From contig JAUKUA010000007.1 in the NCBI GenBank assembly GCA_030549175.1, forward strand, positions 3,658,001 to 3,722,000: DNA of 64,000 bases, written 5' to 3'. This DNA is from Lasiosphaeris hirsuta. Its lineage: Eukaryota > Ascomycota > Sordariomycetes > Sordariales > Lasiosphaeriaceae. This document shows positions 46,394 through 56,915 of this stretch, piece by piece (within the stretch, counting starts at the first letter, position 1; each line of letters opens with the position of its first letter). The notes below the pieces were generated by a model. It ran no database searches and was not told the origin of the DNA. It saw only the letters and a program-made list of their open reading frames with translations. A program made the position numbers and the translations under genes.

Positions 46394-47572
46394 CATGTTG
46401 GTAAAAAGGGGCTCAGAGGAAGCCACCAAGGCCATAATTATCAACCTACACAAAAAGCTCAGCCAACAGCAAAAGAGTGAGGAGAGCCATCCCCCAGGCT
46501 TATCGCTTTCAGCTCAACTTTACCAAGATACCACCACCTAGTATTAACACCAGCTCTCAGCCCACATTTCTAGTAACACCAACTTTTGATCAGACTTCAG
46601 GCCCGGGCTTGGTTCCAGCTGCGGGTTCACATCATTGGTTACAAGTTTCCAAGGGCAACGAGCCAAATCAACACGACGGGCGCACGGAGATGACCGTCTT
46701 GCGGGCGTGCCGCATCTCTCTCTTCCCCCGTTCACAGCAACAGAGTCACCGAGGAGCGGGACAGGAGCCCCGGGCTCGCCAACCTGCCAGGTTACACCCC
46801 TGGAACTACCACAATCTGAAATCCGCTCTCCTCTTGCAGAAAGAGCCGCTCGAGGGAACACGTCAGTCTGGAAGGCCCTTGATCAGATCAGTCCAGAGCT
46901 GCGCAGTCTCATCAACATCCGTGTCTCTGGGATCGGGGGCAAACTCACCATGGTGACTACGAGGGAGTCGAAACCGCCCCCGTCTATCTTTGGGGGTCTA
47001 TCACTGGCTATCTTTGCTTTGGGTTACTCGCGACCGAAGCCCGCGAGTGGAAAACTACCCTTAACCGAACCACTATACGGCTATTCCAGTCACGACGTGC
47101 AGTATTCCATGGATCAACCAGCAATCAGAGCACTCCAGGAATCAGAGCACTCCAGCAATCAGAGCACTCGGGCTAACACACACCCTTCCGACCTGCCTTA
47201 TACGCTACACCACTGGCAGGGCTACGAGCGGGATGGAGGGTTGATCTCAAAAATTGATCCATCCACGTACGACCACCCAGTGACACAGCGGACACAGTGG
47301 GCTCCGAATTTAATATGACAGATATGGCCTCGAGCTATAATCCACAAGAGAGAGAGGCTGGGTCCGAATTTGAGTCGGATCAAGACAAATTGAGAGAAAA
47401 CTTTAGACATTGGCAACCCCAGACCCAGGAGATGATTGACAGATATTTAGTCGGGCGAATTACTGCTGAGTGGGTAGAAATTTATGCGGACGACGGCAGC
47501 GGGGGTGAGGGCCAGGGAGCCAACGAAAGCCGAAGCAGACAGCGGAGTCTAGAGGTGAGGATGCCGGCATGA
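46394..47572 (+). other. Coding-like segments, possible decayed gene
   Basis: Three plus-strand pieces look like coding but lie in different frames. EEATKAIIINLHKKLSQQQ is at 46394-46542. VWKALDQISPELRSLINIRV is within 46635-47318. KLRENFRHWQPQTQEMIDRY is within 47297-47572, which ends in a basic, Gly/Ser-rich tail. A 17-bp tandem repeat (AATCAGAGCACTCCAG units, 47131-47170) interrupts the middle piece. I recognise no family. It could be one multi-exon gene, a decayed gene or retroelement sequence. Confidence 0.25.
47131..47170. repeat. Short tandem repeat, AATCAGAGCACTC core
   Basis: Three copies of a 16-17-bp unit around AATCAGAGCACTC follow each other. Confidence 0.7.
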
Positions 47573-47713
47573 GTCGAAGTTTCGATGGACATTTTTATTG
47601 CTTTGTTTCCTTGTTGGTTTGAAGTACTGCTGCATAAAGGTAGGTGGCTCATTTTTCCGGTATCGTCACACAAATACCATGACATATTCACCTCAAAGTA
47701 CAGCTAAACGCCC

Positions 47714-48320
47714 TTACATGGCCGGCGGAGTCCAAACAGCAATCATGTTCCCCTCGGTATCGATGTAGCGTGCAGAATCACCAAACTTGCCCGGAGGGAT
47801 GGCGAACTTTTGTCTACACGCGGCAAGCTTGGTCAGTATCACACTCATGCCAAAACACACCGGGATGGGGACATACCTGTGCACCTTGCCGCCACACTCG
47901 ACAACCTTTTGACTCGTCTCATCGACGTCATCAACTGTGACGCCAAAGGTGATGGGGATCTTGGTCGTGCCCGGGCTGATGCCCATCGTCATCATGTCGT
48001 TGGGGTCGCTCAGCTCGCTAAAGCAGCCGAGTATGTTGCCTTGGTTGAAGCAATACATGCTCTTGACGTTGTCGGCATGGCCCTGGACCCCATTGAAGAC
48101 GGGGTTGATTGCCCAGCCGAACACCTTGCGGTAGAAGGTGATGGCGCGCTGCACGTCCACGGTGGGAATCTCGATGAAGCAGAAATTGCCGGTGGGGTTG
48201 GCCGTCTTGAGGCTTCCGATCTGGTTCAGGCAACAGGATTTAAGCTCAATTCAATATCCCTGAAAGGGGGATAAGAATACTCACCACCTCGGCTTCAGGG
48301 GGTGTCATAAATTCCATCAT
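47714..48320 (-). CDS. VOC-family (glyoxalase/dioxygenase fold) protein (159 aa)
   Basis: There are three exons on the minus strand: 48320-48285, 48220-47877 and 47813-47714. Introns are 64 and 63 bp with GTGAGT and GTATGT donors and CAG/TAG acceptors; all joins keep phase. The second intron is a multiple of three and open, so a naive frame reads through it. The product starts MMEFMTPPEAEV and shows FCFIEIPTVDVQRAITFYRK-VFGW, the first beta-alpha unit of vicinal-oxygen-chelate proteins. It ends with the matching module ARYIDTEGNMIAVWTPP, which has the usual metal-ligand Glu position. Its length fits a single two-module VOC protein. Members isomerise, cleave or sequester small metabolites and drugs; no substrate can be inferred. 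It is cytosolic with no signal peptide. Confidence 0.85.
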
Positions 48321-50186
48321 GACAGCTGCGTTTGGTGGGGGGGGGGGGGGGGGTTGGTTCGAGGTTTGTGATGAAAAGGTTACCGGCGGTTCAAGCCTTG
48401 TGAACAGGTTCTTCTGGATAACGATGGGAGAATGGAGCCTTTATATAGACAAAAGCCAGCCAAGTCTCGGATCACGATCGGTAGCTCGTCAACGCTCACA
48501 CTCTTTTGATCTAGAATTATCCTCTCTCCACCATTGGCGATAGCCGAGAGGACTTCTTTATACGGTATGGTAACACAGCATCAAAGATCAAGCGTCAAAA
48601 GCTGAAGAATCGCCAGTTTCTATTTTGCAACGCCAATATCAGGCCGTGGTGAAGCGGGACTGGAGTGAAGCCCCGCACGTGGCTTTGGAGTTCCAAGTGG
48701 GTGGGTTCTAGTTGGGAATGGCACCAATGCGCCTTTTACAGCCGGTCAACTGATGGGCCATTTCCCCCACGCTCGGTCAGGGCTATGAGTACGCATCGAC
48801 CGATGAGCTGCTTGAAGACGACTGGGACTGCCAATCAGCAGCTTTGAGGCTCTTCCTTTCACAGATACCCGCAAAGGACGACGTCGAGTCCACTCTTTCT
48901 TATCGCCAGGTGGCACCGTCGACGGCAACCGCGGGAAAGGCAGTATTGGAAGGTCCTGACTGCTTGCTCAGTGGTCCCCAAGGGGTCGTGGACGCCGAGG
49001 TATAATCCGGGGGCGTTCGCTTCGCAGTCGGGTTTTCAACCCACTTGTCTGCTTTTGTGCCAGGCCCGCCGCCCAGAGCTGACTGCAACTTCGCCAGGGA
49101 TACACCATATCGGCACCAGTGCAAATGCTTCCGTGTCAAGTCCAATCATAATGGATAGCGCGCTGACCCACTATGGTACTCGGATGTCCTGTCAAGGGCA
49201 GTGACCCAGCCGCCAGTCGCCCGCGCGGCCAGATGGTCGAGAACTCTCCGTGGTCGGCCAAGTGACGATCCCCGAGTCCGAGCTTCCATTCGATACTACC
49301 ATTCCTGCGTTGCAACTCAGACCCGCGTTTGGTTTGGTTGGCTGGCATACGGGCGGGGATTCCGCCAGAATGAAGCACAGGAAGAAAGAAAAGGGAAAAA
49401 GGTTAAGTTCAAATTTTGTCCCACATTTGGAAATGATAGCGATAGGGCTTAGCAGCCAGGTAAGGCACTGACTCTGTAGGATTCCCGGGGCTAGCATTGC
49501 GCACCGAGTCCGACGAAGAAAGGCAAAGTGGAGGGAAGTCAGGCACGTAGGGCAGGGCCCTGCCTTACCTAACCTGGAAGGTAGGCATGTCGAGATGGGT
49601 GGCGGTGCCCTTTGGCTGACTTGGTCCGGTCTTGATTCGACCACTGCAGTGACTGACTGCACCAACGGCTCCGCAGCCTGCCCTTTGATCTGCACGTCGA
49701 TGCATGCCGATGCAAGGATCGCGCTATGAGCCAGATGGAAGGAGCGTACCATCTTCAACAGCCATGCCAGGGTCGTGTGGGAAATAGCCACCAGCGACCA
49801 ATATGCACTCTCGCCATGAATGCTGAAATCGGCTCTGGTCCAGGTTGGTCCCACGCTGGCATATGATACCTTCCTTGGAATTGCCAACTGTGGGCCGGGC
49901 GAAGCACACGGCCAGAGAACCCTGTGCACAGGATCGGGGTCGTTACCTTGGCTCTTCTCCAATGTCCGCACTTGCAAGAGGATGATGTTTCCAGTATTTA
50001 AGGGCCCTGGTCCTTTTTTTTTTGTCTTGCCGTTTTCGCATGCTTTCCCCCATCTACCAAAGCATTTTCTTTCCCTTCCCCATGTTCTGACCCTGCTAGC
50101 TAGCTCCCCAGCCTGTGCCTCATCATCAGCATCAACCCCATCATCTCAAAATCGGCAAGGCAGTCAGTAGCCAACCACCGCAAAAC
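48321..50186. other. Divergent intergenic region
   Basis: This lies between the minus-strand VOC gene and plus-strand glycosyltransferase, so it should contain both promoters. A 17-base poly-G run lies at 48337-48353, next to the VOC start codon. Long minus frames at 49192-49977 have no recognisable domain. A C/T-rich leader precedes 50187. Confidence 0.5.
48337..48353. repeat. Poly-G tract (17 bases) at the VOC gene 5' end
   Basis: A G run starts 17 bp upstream of the VOC start codon, so it would be a C run in its 5' leader. Confidence 0.85.
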
Positions 50187-51581
50187 ATGTCTCCGCACAA
50201 GGTGGAAAAACACGGCGAGAAGCCCGTCGTCGTCGTGTGTGCCTTCCCGGCGTCGGGACACACGAACGGCCTGGCCCAAGTCTCCGAGTACCTCGTCAAG
50301 CAAGGCTTCCCGGTCTACTTTGTCATCGGCACCGAGTGGAAAGCCTCAGCCGAGAAGAACGGAATCATCTGCATCGAGAACCCGTGGTATCCGAGCATCG
50401 AAACCATGACGGAGCGCGAGAACATCCCCATCGGCCACGACCGTATCATCTTCGACCTGAAGTACTGCTTCGCCGACTCCACCCCCGTCGTCTTCCCCAT
50501 CTTCGCCTCGGCCCTCATGCGCGCCCGCGACGAGCACCCGACCCGCAAGGTCGTCATCCTCCACGAAACCCTCTGCCAGGCCGTCCTGCCCTACTCACTC
50601 GGCGCGCCCCTCCCCGCAGGCTACGACACGCTCCCTCCCGTCATCAACTGGAGCACGACCCACAACGTCGCCACCGACTACAACGTCCCGCCCTTCGGCC
50701 CGGGCCTGCCCTACGACCCGACCGAGGAGAACAAGGCGCTCTGGCGGACCATCCACGACGCCATGATCGCCAGCGCCCCCGTCCTCAACGACTACTACAA
50801 CGCCCTCTACGCCCCGCTCGGCGTCACACGCAGGCTGACCGAGTTTATGTGGAACCCCATCATGACCTTTGGCGACGTCACCCTCTTCCCGACTAGCGCG
50901 CAGGCCGACTACCCCCGCGCGGGCCCGGCGGCCAAGCGTTACAAGTACATTGGCGGGCTGCCCATCAAGCCGCTGGCCGCGGACTTTGTCTACCCCGAGT
51001 GGTGGCCGCGCATCACGGTGAACGCCAAGCTGCCCGCGGACCAGCGCAAGAAGGTGGCGCTCGTCACGCAGGGCACCGTCATGCATAGCTACGACGAGCT
51101 GCTGGTGCCCACGATCCGAGCCCTGGCGCACCGCGAGGACCTGATCCTGGTCGCGACGCTGGGCGCCAAGGGGGCCGAGCTGGACCCCGCGCTGCTGGGC
51201 ATCCCTGTGCCGGCCAACACCATCGTCGTCGACTACCTCCCCTACGACGCGGTGCTGCCGTATGCCGACGTGTTTGTGTCGAATGCCGGGTTCAATGGCG
51301 TCGTGCACGGCATTATGAACGCTGTGCCCATGCTGCTGGCGGGTCTCGAGGCTGACAAGGGTGAGGTCTGCATGCGAGCCGAGTATGCTGGCGTCGCGGT
51401 GAATCTGAGGGCTACGTCGCCCAGTGAGGCGCAGATTGTCGATGGGTTCAATGAGCTGCTGACGAATAAGAAGTACAAGGCGAGGGCGGTGGAGCTGCAG
51501 GAGGAGAGCAAGGAGTTGGACCCGCTTGGCACCGTCGCGAGGATGGTGCTAGAGCTGGCCGATGGAACGTTCAAACTCTGA
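50187..51581 (+). CDS. Family 1 UDP-glycosyltransferase (464 aa)
   Basis: An intact single-exon frame from ATG 50187 (MSPHKVEKHGEK). The N-terminal Rossmann start VVVVCAFPASGHTNGLAQVS has the catalytic-type His25. The C-terminal donor-binding region has VVDYLPYDAVLPYADVFVSN, then AGFNGVVHGIMNAVPMLLAG and EADKGEVCMRAEYAGVAVNL (about residues 345-405), as in fungal GT1/MGT-type enzymes. These transfer a sugar from a UDP-sugar to small hydrophobic acceptors such as sterols, secondary metabolites or xenobiotics. There is no signal peptide, so cytosolic action is expected. Third-position GC is very high, which produces long antisense frames. No biosynthetic backbone gene is nearby, so a detoxifying or housekeeping glycosylation role is as likely as a pathway role. 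Confidence 0.9.
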   Translation: MSPHKVEKHGEKPVVVVCAFPASGHTNGLAQVSEYLVKQGFPVYFVIGTEWKASAEKNGIICIENPWYPSIETMTERENIPIGHDRIIFDLKYCFADSTPVVFPIFASALMRARDEHPTRKVVILHETLCQAVLPYSLGAPLPAGYDTLPPVINWSTTHNVATDYNVPPFGPGLPYDPTEENKALWRTIHDAMIASAPVLNDYYNALYAPLGVTRRLTEFMWNPIMTFGDVTLFPTSAQADYPRAGPAAKRYKYIGGLPIKPLAADFVYPEWWPRITVNAKLPADQRKKVALVTQGTVMHSYDELLVPTIRALAHREDLILVATLGAKGAELDPALLGIPVPANTIVVDYLPYDAVLPYADVFVSNAGFNGVVHGIMNAVPMLLAGLEADKGEVCMRAEYAGVAVNLRATSPSEAQIVDGFNELLTNKKYKARAVELQEESKELDPLGTVARMVLELADGTFKL

Positions 51582-52099
51582 GGTCAGTCGAATCCTATTC
51601 AGGTGATGGCAGTTTGAGGGGGGGCTGCAGTTGAACGCGAAACCCGAGCATGTTAGAGATCTAACAAAGAATTCGGGATGATGGCAGGGAGTTCTTTTTT
51701 TCTACTACGTTATATAATCTCAGTTGAACCTTTCTCCGACAATCTTGTTTACCTTGAGAAAAATGATTATTTGAGTTTCACATGCTCTGAGACCCAAAGC
51801 AGCATCAAAAGTTGATTGGTCTGTTTCACCACCCATCCTAAAATCGACGACTTACTCATGCTGATTATCACATGAATTTTAGTCACCTTTAACCAGTCCA
51901 GATCAGGCCCGGCTCAGCTTCGGCTAATATCTACCTATTGAACAGCACAGCCTTGTATATTTTTTTCTATAAGAATGGCAGTTTTAACCAAAGAGCCTAA
52001 AAACAGTCTCCGTGTAAAGCATGGGCTCAAAACTGGGGCATTACTAAAGATCTAATTCCGATAATACTAATATAACCGTTTATTATAAATTAAAGTAGT
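51582..52099. other. AT-rich intergenic stretch
   Basis: After the glycosyltransferase stop the sequence becomes clearly AT-rich, with many TAA/TTA triplets up to the LTR-like element. No gene is present; it may be repeat DNA altered by C-to-T mutation. Confidence 0.45.
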
Positions 52100-52358
52100 T
52101 GTAACGGTGTTAGGCGCTCGGGTGACGAGGATAGGGGGTTGCAGTGTGAGATGATAGAATAGTAGTTAGGTGGTCTAGGGCTCTTTTATATCTAGGCTGG
52201 AGTATCTGGAAACGGTAGAGTGATTTGAGGTCTCTTTGTGACCTGCGTCCCGAACTATCCCGCTCCTTACACAGGACTTCCGCGGGGGTGTTCTTTATCC
52301 TGTGCTCTGCATCGCCCAACGGTGCTCCCAGCAACTGCACTCGTAAGTATGTGTTACA
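52100..52358 (-). mobile_element. Solo-LTR-like element (259 bp)
   Basis: The segment begins TGTAAC and ends GTTACA, the TG...CA inverted ends of LTRs. The pentamer AGTAG occurs on both sides (52094-52098 and 52358-52362, the latter overlapping the last base), consistent with a short target duplication. On the minus strand it contains TATAAAAG, a promoter-like box about two thirds along, which sets the likely orientation. No internal retroelement sequence or second LTR is seen next to it, so recombination between LTRs would explain it. The AT-rich flanks may be older repeat DNA. Confidence 0.55.
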
Positions 52359-52517
52359 GTAGAACTCGACTTACTTTATACTTATCGTATCCATCGGCTC
52401 CATCCTAGGTAACTCCCTCCATACTATTATTATTAACTGTTTCTATAGAAAGAATTTATTAACGATAACCTACCTTATCTTGAAAGTCTATTAAGACTTC
52501 AGCCAACCACTGGATAG

Positions 52518-52808
52518 TCAAACACATGTAATTGAGCAAACGGAGGAATCCCAGAGAGCCATTTTAAGGTGGGAAAACCCATGGGCTTGACTCCTTCTAG
52601 ATAGTAATATTGCACGAGTTTCCATCAAGTCAATTCTTCTTGCACACTGCCGTCGCTGCCCAGCTGTCTCAAACATATAGCAAAAGGCGACGAGAATGAG
52701 TCCGACAACAACGAGAAGGCCCAGGATCGAGAAGACGGCGAAGGCGTACGACGCAGATTGAAAGGCATCGTTGCCGACAAGGGTCATCGTCGGGAGCCCG
52801 ACCTGCAT
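52518..52808 (-). CDS. Possible small membrane protein (96 aa)
   Basis: The minus frame from ATG 52808 (MQVGLPTMTLVGNDAFQSAS) contains one strong transmembrane segment, AFAVFSILGLLVVVGLILVA, followed by a Cys and a basic tail (GQRRQCARRIDLMETR). An alternative start is ATG 52787. The topology resembles small single-pass fungal membrane proteins, but I recognise no family. It sits alone between the LTR-like element and the metallo-beta-lactamase gene. The longer upstream frame (to 53024) looks non-coding. Confidence 0.4.
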   Translation of the reverse strand: MQVGLPTMTLVGNDAFQSASYAFAVFSILGLLVVVGLILVAFCYMFETAGQRRQCARRIDLMETRAILLSRRSQAHGFSHLKMALWDSSVCSITCV

Positions 52809-53317
52809 CGCCCTGAAACGACCGAGTCGCAGCTCTCCGCAACAATGCGTGTACCGACCCTGGCATAGTCTAGATGTGTTCCGTGTCGAGCTGCTCGACC
52901 AGGATCCTCCATGCCACCTTACCTTAGCAGGTGCTTCTCTTTTGCAGCCAGGAAGTCCCTCTCGTGCGCGTAAAGTGCCATGTAGGGGAACAGGAACCCC
53001 AGGGCGCGCCTCGAAAGCCGTCAACGGTCACACTGCTGTTGGTTCCGCTGGGGGGCACAGCTCCCTTTGTGCAGCCTACAACTACCGATCAATATGAGCT
53101 TGGCAGAATGCAAGGGCTCTCTTGGGAAAGATTTGATTGTGTCTCCGGAACTGTTGCAACTCAGCGAACACTACAGGGGGTGGAGGTCCTACCGACCGAG
53201 GCCACGAAAATTGGAACCGGTCTGCATCAGCTACGTCGTCTCGTCACCAAGGAAAAATTTCTGATATCTAGGAGGCAATAACAACAAGGAAGTCGAGGAC
53301 CTTGGACGACTATCTCA
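52809..53317. other. Intergenic stretch without a supported gene
   Basis: No recognisable coding sequence or repeat was found. Confidence 0.45.
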
Positions 53318-54385
53318 TCACGGCTGCACGTCATTAGGACCCAGTACGTCGTAGTCAAGCCTCAGCGAGCTGACCATGGTCCTAGCATGGCTGAACCCAA
53401 ATATATCCTGGGCCGCAAGCTTCCCCAACCACTTGTCGCTGGTCTTGTTGTAGCACAGATCGGCTACGGCATCGAGGTACACGGCGAATTGCGCCCAGAT
53501 GTTGTACGGGTTGTTTGTCAGCACCGTTTTCGAAATGGCGGCGATGTCTACGGTTGGGTTCTCGGGGCTGCCGCTCTTGATGAGAGCATCGGCGCAGTTG
53601 TCGTACAGGTCGTGGACGTACTCGCGCTGCACCTTGACAGCGGTGCGGTTGGCCGGGCCGCCCATGTGGCCGCCGAGATAGACGTCAAAGTCGTAGCCAA
53701 GGAGCTGGTCGTGGGCCTCGATCCAGCCCGGCACATAAATCGACGCGGCTAGGTTCCAGAACGGAACCCACCCGGCGTAGATCTGGTCGACCATCATGAG
53801 CACCTTTTGCTTGGGCGCGTAGATGATAATGTTGCCCAGATCGTGGCCGATGCCGGGAAAGAATAGCTCCAAGGTCTGGTTCCCGGCGACTAGGGTGTAT
53901 TTGTCTTTGAAGGTGACCTTGGGTACGGGGCGGTGGGGATCCCGTGCTGTGGCGAGCTGCGAGGCCGTGTTCTCGTGGCTGATGGTTGTGACCTTGGGGT
54001 GCGACTGGTTGGCGAAAAGGTACGCGCCGCCCGCGTGGTCAGAGTGTGAGTGCGAGTAGATGAACCAGCGCACAGGCGTGGCCGTGAGGTTGCCGATGGC
54101 CCACTGGAGCTTGTGGCCTGTTGTGGGAGGCGCATCGACGACCACAACGCCGGCAGTTGAGACCAAGACGAAGGTCTGGTAGGCACCGTCCGTGATCATG
54201 TAGGCCCCATGACCGAAATCGCTCACGCCGTAGCCAGCCGCATTGAGCGGGATTTGGTTCTCCACGGCAAGAGTGCCGTTGATGGGCAGGAAGTGATCGT
54301 GGAGGCCGGCAAATCCTGTGCAGGCAGTGGCCGGGTTAGCCCAGAAAAGAAGACTGGTCACCACCGTGGACAAGAGGGACTTCAT
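53318..54385 (-). CDS. Secreted metallo-beta-lactamase-fold hydrolase (355 aa)
   Basis: An intact single exon. I start at ATG 54385 because MKSLLSTVVTSLLFWANPATAC is a good signal peptide; the frame is open further upstream to 54640 but with non-conserved sequence. The zinc-binding HSHSDH motif (H112-x-H114-x-D116-H117) is present. Further likely ligands are His in FPGIGHDLGN, Asp in MMVDQIYAGW and His in GGHMGG. Several N-x-S/T sites support secretion. Fungal members of this fold include lactonases and other ester or amide hydrolases, so the reaction is open. Together with the GT1 and VOC genes it could help handle environmental chemicals, but that is only a guess from function types. Confidence 0.85.
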   Translation of the reverse strand: MKSLLSTVVTSLLFWANPATACTGFAGLHDHFLPINGTLAVENQIPLNAAGYGVSDFGHGAYMITDGAYQTFVLVSTAGVVVVDAPPTTGHKLQWAIGNLTATPVRWFIYSHSHSDHAGGAYLFANQSHPKVTTISHENTASQLATARDPHRPVPKVTFKDKYTLVAGNQTLELFFPGIGHDLGNIIIYAPKQKVLMMVDQIYAGWVPFWNLAASIYVPGWIEAHDQLLGYDFDVYLGGHMGGPANRTAVKVQREYVHDLYDNCADALIKSGSPENPTVDIAAISKTVLTNNPYNIWAQFAVYLDAVADLCYNKTSDKWLGKLAAQDIFGFSHARTMVSSLRLDYDVLGPNDVQP

Positions 54386-54874
54386 CGCGTCTCGTTGGCT
54401 GCCGAGACAGACTGAGTTTTGGTTTCCAATTAGACCAAAGGCTGAGGAACTGGAAGATGAAGAGTGACGACGAGACAACTTGAAGGGCAGCAGCCCTAGG
54501 GGGTTCCAAGATATACTTGGCATAAGGTAGCACCCGTGTTGAAGATGCTGCCGGGCATGAGTAAGCCAAGGCGCTTGTCCCGTTTTCGTACGACCCCGCT
54601 GCTTATTTACATCGTAGTATCGAGTTTTGTAGTCAGCCATCGTCTATTGTTGTGCTTTGAGTTAGCGTTTGTCTGCGGGCGTCTCGGGGCTTGAGCTGAG
54701 ACCAGATTTTTCCCGTGCAGGACGCGAGGTGTCGGAATGGTTGGTCAGTAAAAGCTGGCAGCAGATCAGCCGACATCGTATCTTGATCTAATCTAACTTT
54801 TGCAAGAGGGTAGTAGTAAGCCGTCCTCTCGTAGGTATCACTCGAGATGACCTCGATATGCCTGCATCAAGAAG
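54386..54874. other. Promoter region of the metallo-beta-lactamase gene
   Basis: Upstream, non-coding sequence of the minus-strand hydrolase. No other gene is recognised. Confidence 0.45.
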
Positions 54875-55348
54875 TTAACATCTGTTTCGCACAATCCGCG
54901 CAACTCGTTTGATACGTTCCAGGTCTACAATCATAACGGCCTTGTTCCCACCATTACCAACAAGATGGAAATTGTCGAGCTTCAGATCGTCGGGCGAGAT
55001 TCCCTTGCTGGCAAGAGCGCCGAGTGCCTGGTTGGTCGAAGAGCGGCCGGGCATCTTGTTCTGTCAGGACGGCACCCTCAGGCTCTGCAACACCCCCTCC
55101 CCCCCCCCCAAATATCCGACAGAACTAGGTAGGGCACGCGTTCCCTCATACTGAACCTGGCCGTTGGATGCCGGAATCACGAGTTCTTGCAGACATCTTC
55201 GCTTCTCGTAGGTCGCCCTTTTCGTGTCGAACTCCTCATCCCAACCCTCTTTTTGCTTCTTCAAGGCAATGCTGGCAGGTAGGTACCACTCTGGAAATGA
55301 GGAATGGGCCCAAGACCGGAGCGACAAAAGGAGGCAGCGGAGGAGCAC
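54875..55348 (-). pseudogene. Fungal protein-kinase-like pseudogene fragment
   Basis: Reading the minus strand, LKKQKEGWDEEFDTKRATYE and QVQYEGTRAL give the N-lobe, with the helix Glu and beta strands of a fungal kinase-like family. Then, past a poly-G run (poly-C at 55100-55109 on the plus strand) and a frame change, EPEGAVLTEQDARPLFDQ. After another one-base shift come ALGALASKGISPDDLKLDNF, the catalytic-loop-like HxD/N region with the usual His-x-Asp changed, and KAVMIVDLERIKRV, with a DFG-equivalent IVDLE. Three frames are needed, so it is not functional. The first Gly loop and the C-lobe are missing. Confidence 0.65.
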
Positions 55349-56172
55349 CTAGATGACGAGCTGGAGGGTGTCGCGGTGCACACGGAGCCGTAGAACATTG
55401 GGGTGTTCCCGATCGGTTTGCGCACCCGTGGCGGTTATACTGCGACTTCCAAAGTGGAAAGACCGGTTGGAGAGGAAACAAATCAGTTTACAGGTAGTTT
55501 ACTAAATCATGTCGAATCATAGGTGGTAAGGAAGCTTTACGATTTGTCCTCGGCAATGAGGATTGAATGGATTTCCCCGAATCCCAATCCGAGTCCCCAC
55601 TATCCATGTGCTCCTCGCTAACAACAGATGACTTCTTGCACGAGGAGGCGGTGTGCTGAAATAACAAAGCGTTTCATGGATGCTTCCAGTGAGACCAAAA
55701 CGACGTGGAAGGTTAGGCGGCCCGAAGGTCCATGCCCGCTGATTGGTGATCTAATTGGGTCCCCGCACGTGCCAAGGTGCGCCCGCCCAATGAGGCAGGG
55801 GATTGACTGGCTCCCTTCCGTGTGTCTGGTTTTTTTTTCTTTGGGGTTGGGAGTGCCCCACAAGCATGTTGGTACGGACCGTAGGGAAGGGTAATACGAG
55901 CTGTAAATACACCCATGAAGCCACAGCTGGGGATTCACCCCCTGCCAAGGCGCCCATCGGGCTGACTTGGCGATAAGGAGGCTTTGTGAAGCATCGAGCT
56001 AGAATGGCAGTGGTGACACCCGCAGGACCCCTTCCGATTCTGTAGAACTCAAGGGGGTACCATCTTTCTGGCTCGATAAAATCCGTGACATTGTCATGAG
56101 TGAACGATCGGAAACAAACAACCGAGCCGCCAGACCATTCCCTTCTGTGTTCTATTTCTGCGTTCTCGTCTA
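55349..56172. other. Intergenic stretch without a supported gene
   Basis: No recognised product. Short frames overlap on both strands. Confidence 0.45.
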
Positions 56173-56340
56173 GCGTTCCCTCTTGCGTTCCTCTCTTGCG
56201 TTCCCCTCTTGCGTTCCCCTCTTGCGTTCCTCTCTGGCGTTCCCCTCTTGCGTTCCCCTCTTGCGTTCCCCTCTAGCGTTCCCCTCCTGCGTTCCCCGTT
56301 TGCGTTCCCTATTTATGTTCCCAATCTGCGTTCCCATGCA
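56173..56340. repeat. GCGTTCCCCTCTT minisatellite
   Basis: About eleven copies of a 13-16-bp unit around GCGTTCC(C)CTCTT follow each other, with degeneration toward the right end (GCGTTCCCCGTTT, GCGTTCCCTATTT). On the minus strand the array is part of a 199-codon frame (56170-56769) and would encode KRGTQEGNAREER-type repeats. I do not regard that frame as a proven gene. Confidence 0.85.
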
Positions 56341-56683
56341 GCACTTGGAGGTTGTCCAGATTGCGGTACTTACTCTATTAATCTCAGTCGACATAGGCTT
56401 ACACCGCACTGCAAATGTCAAATATGCACAGATCGGTCTTTTTCTTGGAAGCATTCGCAGAAACCTCATCTGAGATGCCGTGAGTGCGAGTGGGCTGGAG
56501 TTTCCGAGTGTAGAAAGGCTCATAAGGATTACGGTGGGTGCCTCGTTGAGGAGAGTGAAGGAGGTCCGAATGGCGATGGAAGCTATAATACAGAGGCTGT
56601 GCGACTCTGGCCTCTTTGCGATACATTGAGAGGGAGTGGCCTGCTTGTTGCGAAAGAGTAGGCAGACACCGGCTGCACACCAA

Positions 56684-56718
56684 GGCCCAGATCTACAACT
56701 TGCACGGCTTGCAGGTTC
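56684..56718 (+). repeat. Left terminal inverted repeat of the Harbinger element
   Basis: Starts GGCCCAGATC and continues ACAACTTGCACGGCTTGC. It pairs with the right end with about four mismatches. Confidence 0.85.
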
Positions 56719-56915
56719 GGAGCGAAAAAGTGACCACTGCGAAGTGGGCCATGCCAAGAAGTACTGCATAACCCCCCTGTATCTAAGCTAGCCGTAATAG
56801 TTGACCGCCTTCAAGCCACCTGCACCAGATTTTTACCCCGCCTTCATGCCCAAGGACTTTCAAGTCGGCTTCATGATCTTGACTTTATCCATCTTTTTGG
56901 TGTTTTCCCTGCAAA

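Noticed and set aside
50595..51308. 237-codon minus frame
   Set aside because: Antisense shadow of the glycosyltransferase in GC-rich sequence.
44467..54385. Secondary-metabolite gene cluster (protease, VOC, glycosyltransferase, metallo-beta-lactamase)
   Set aside because: No polyketide, peptide or terpene synthase, P450 set or transporter is present, and the genes are far apart with large gaps.
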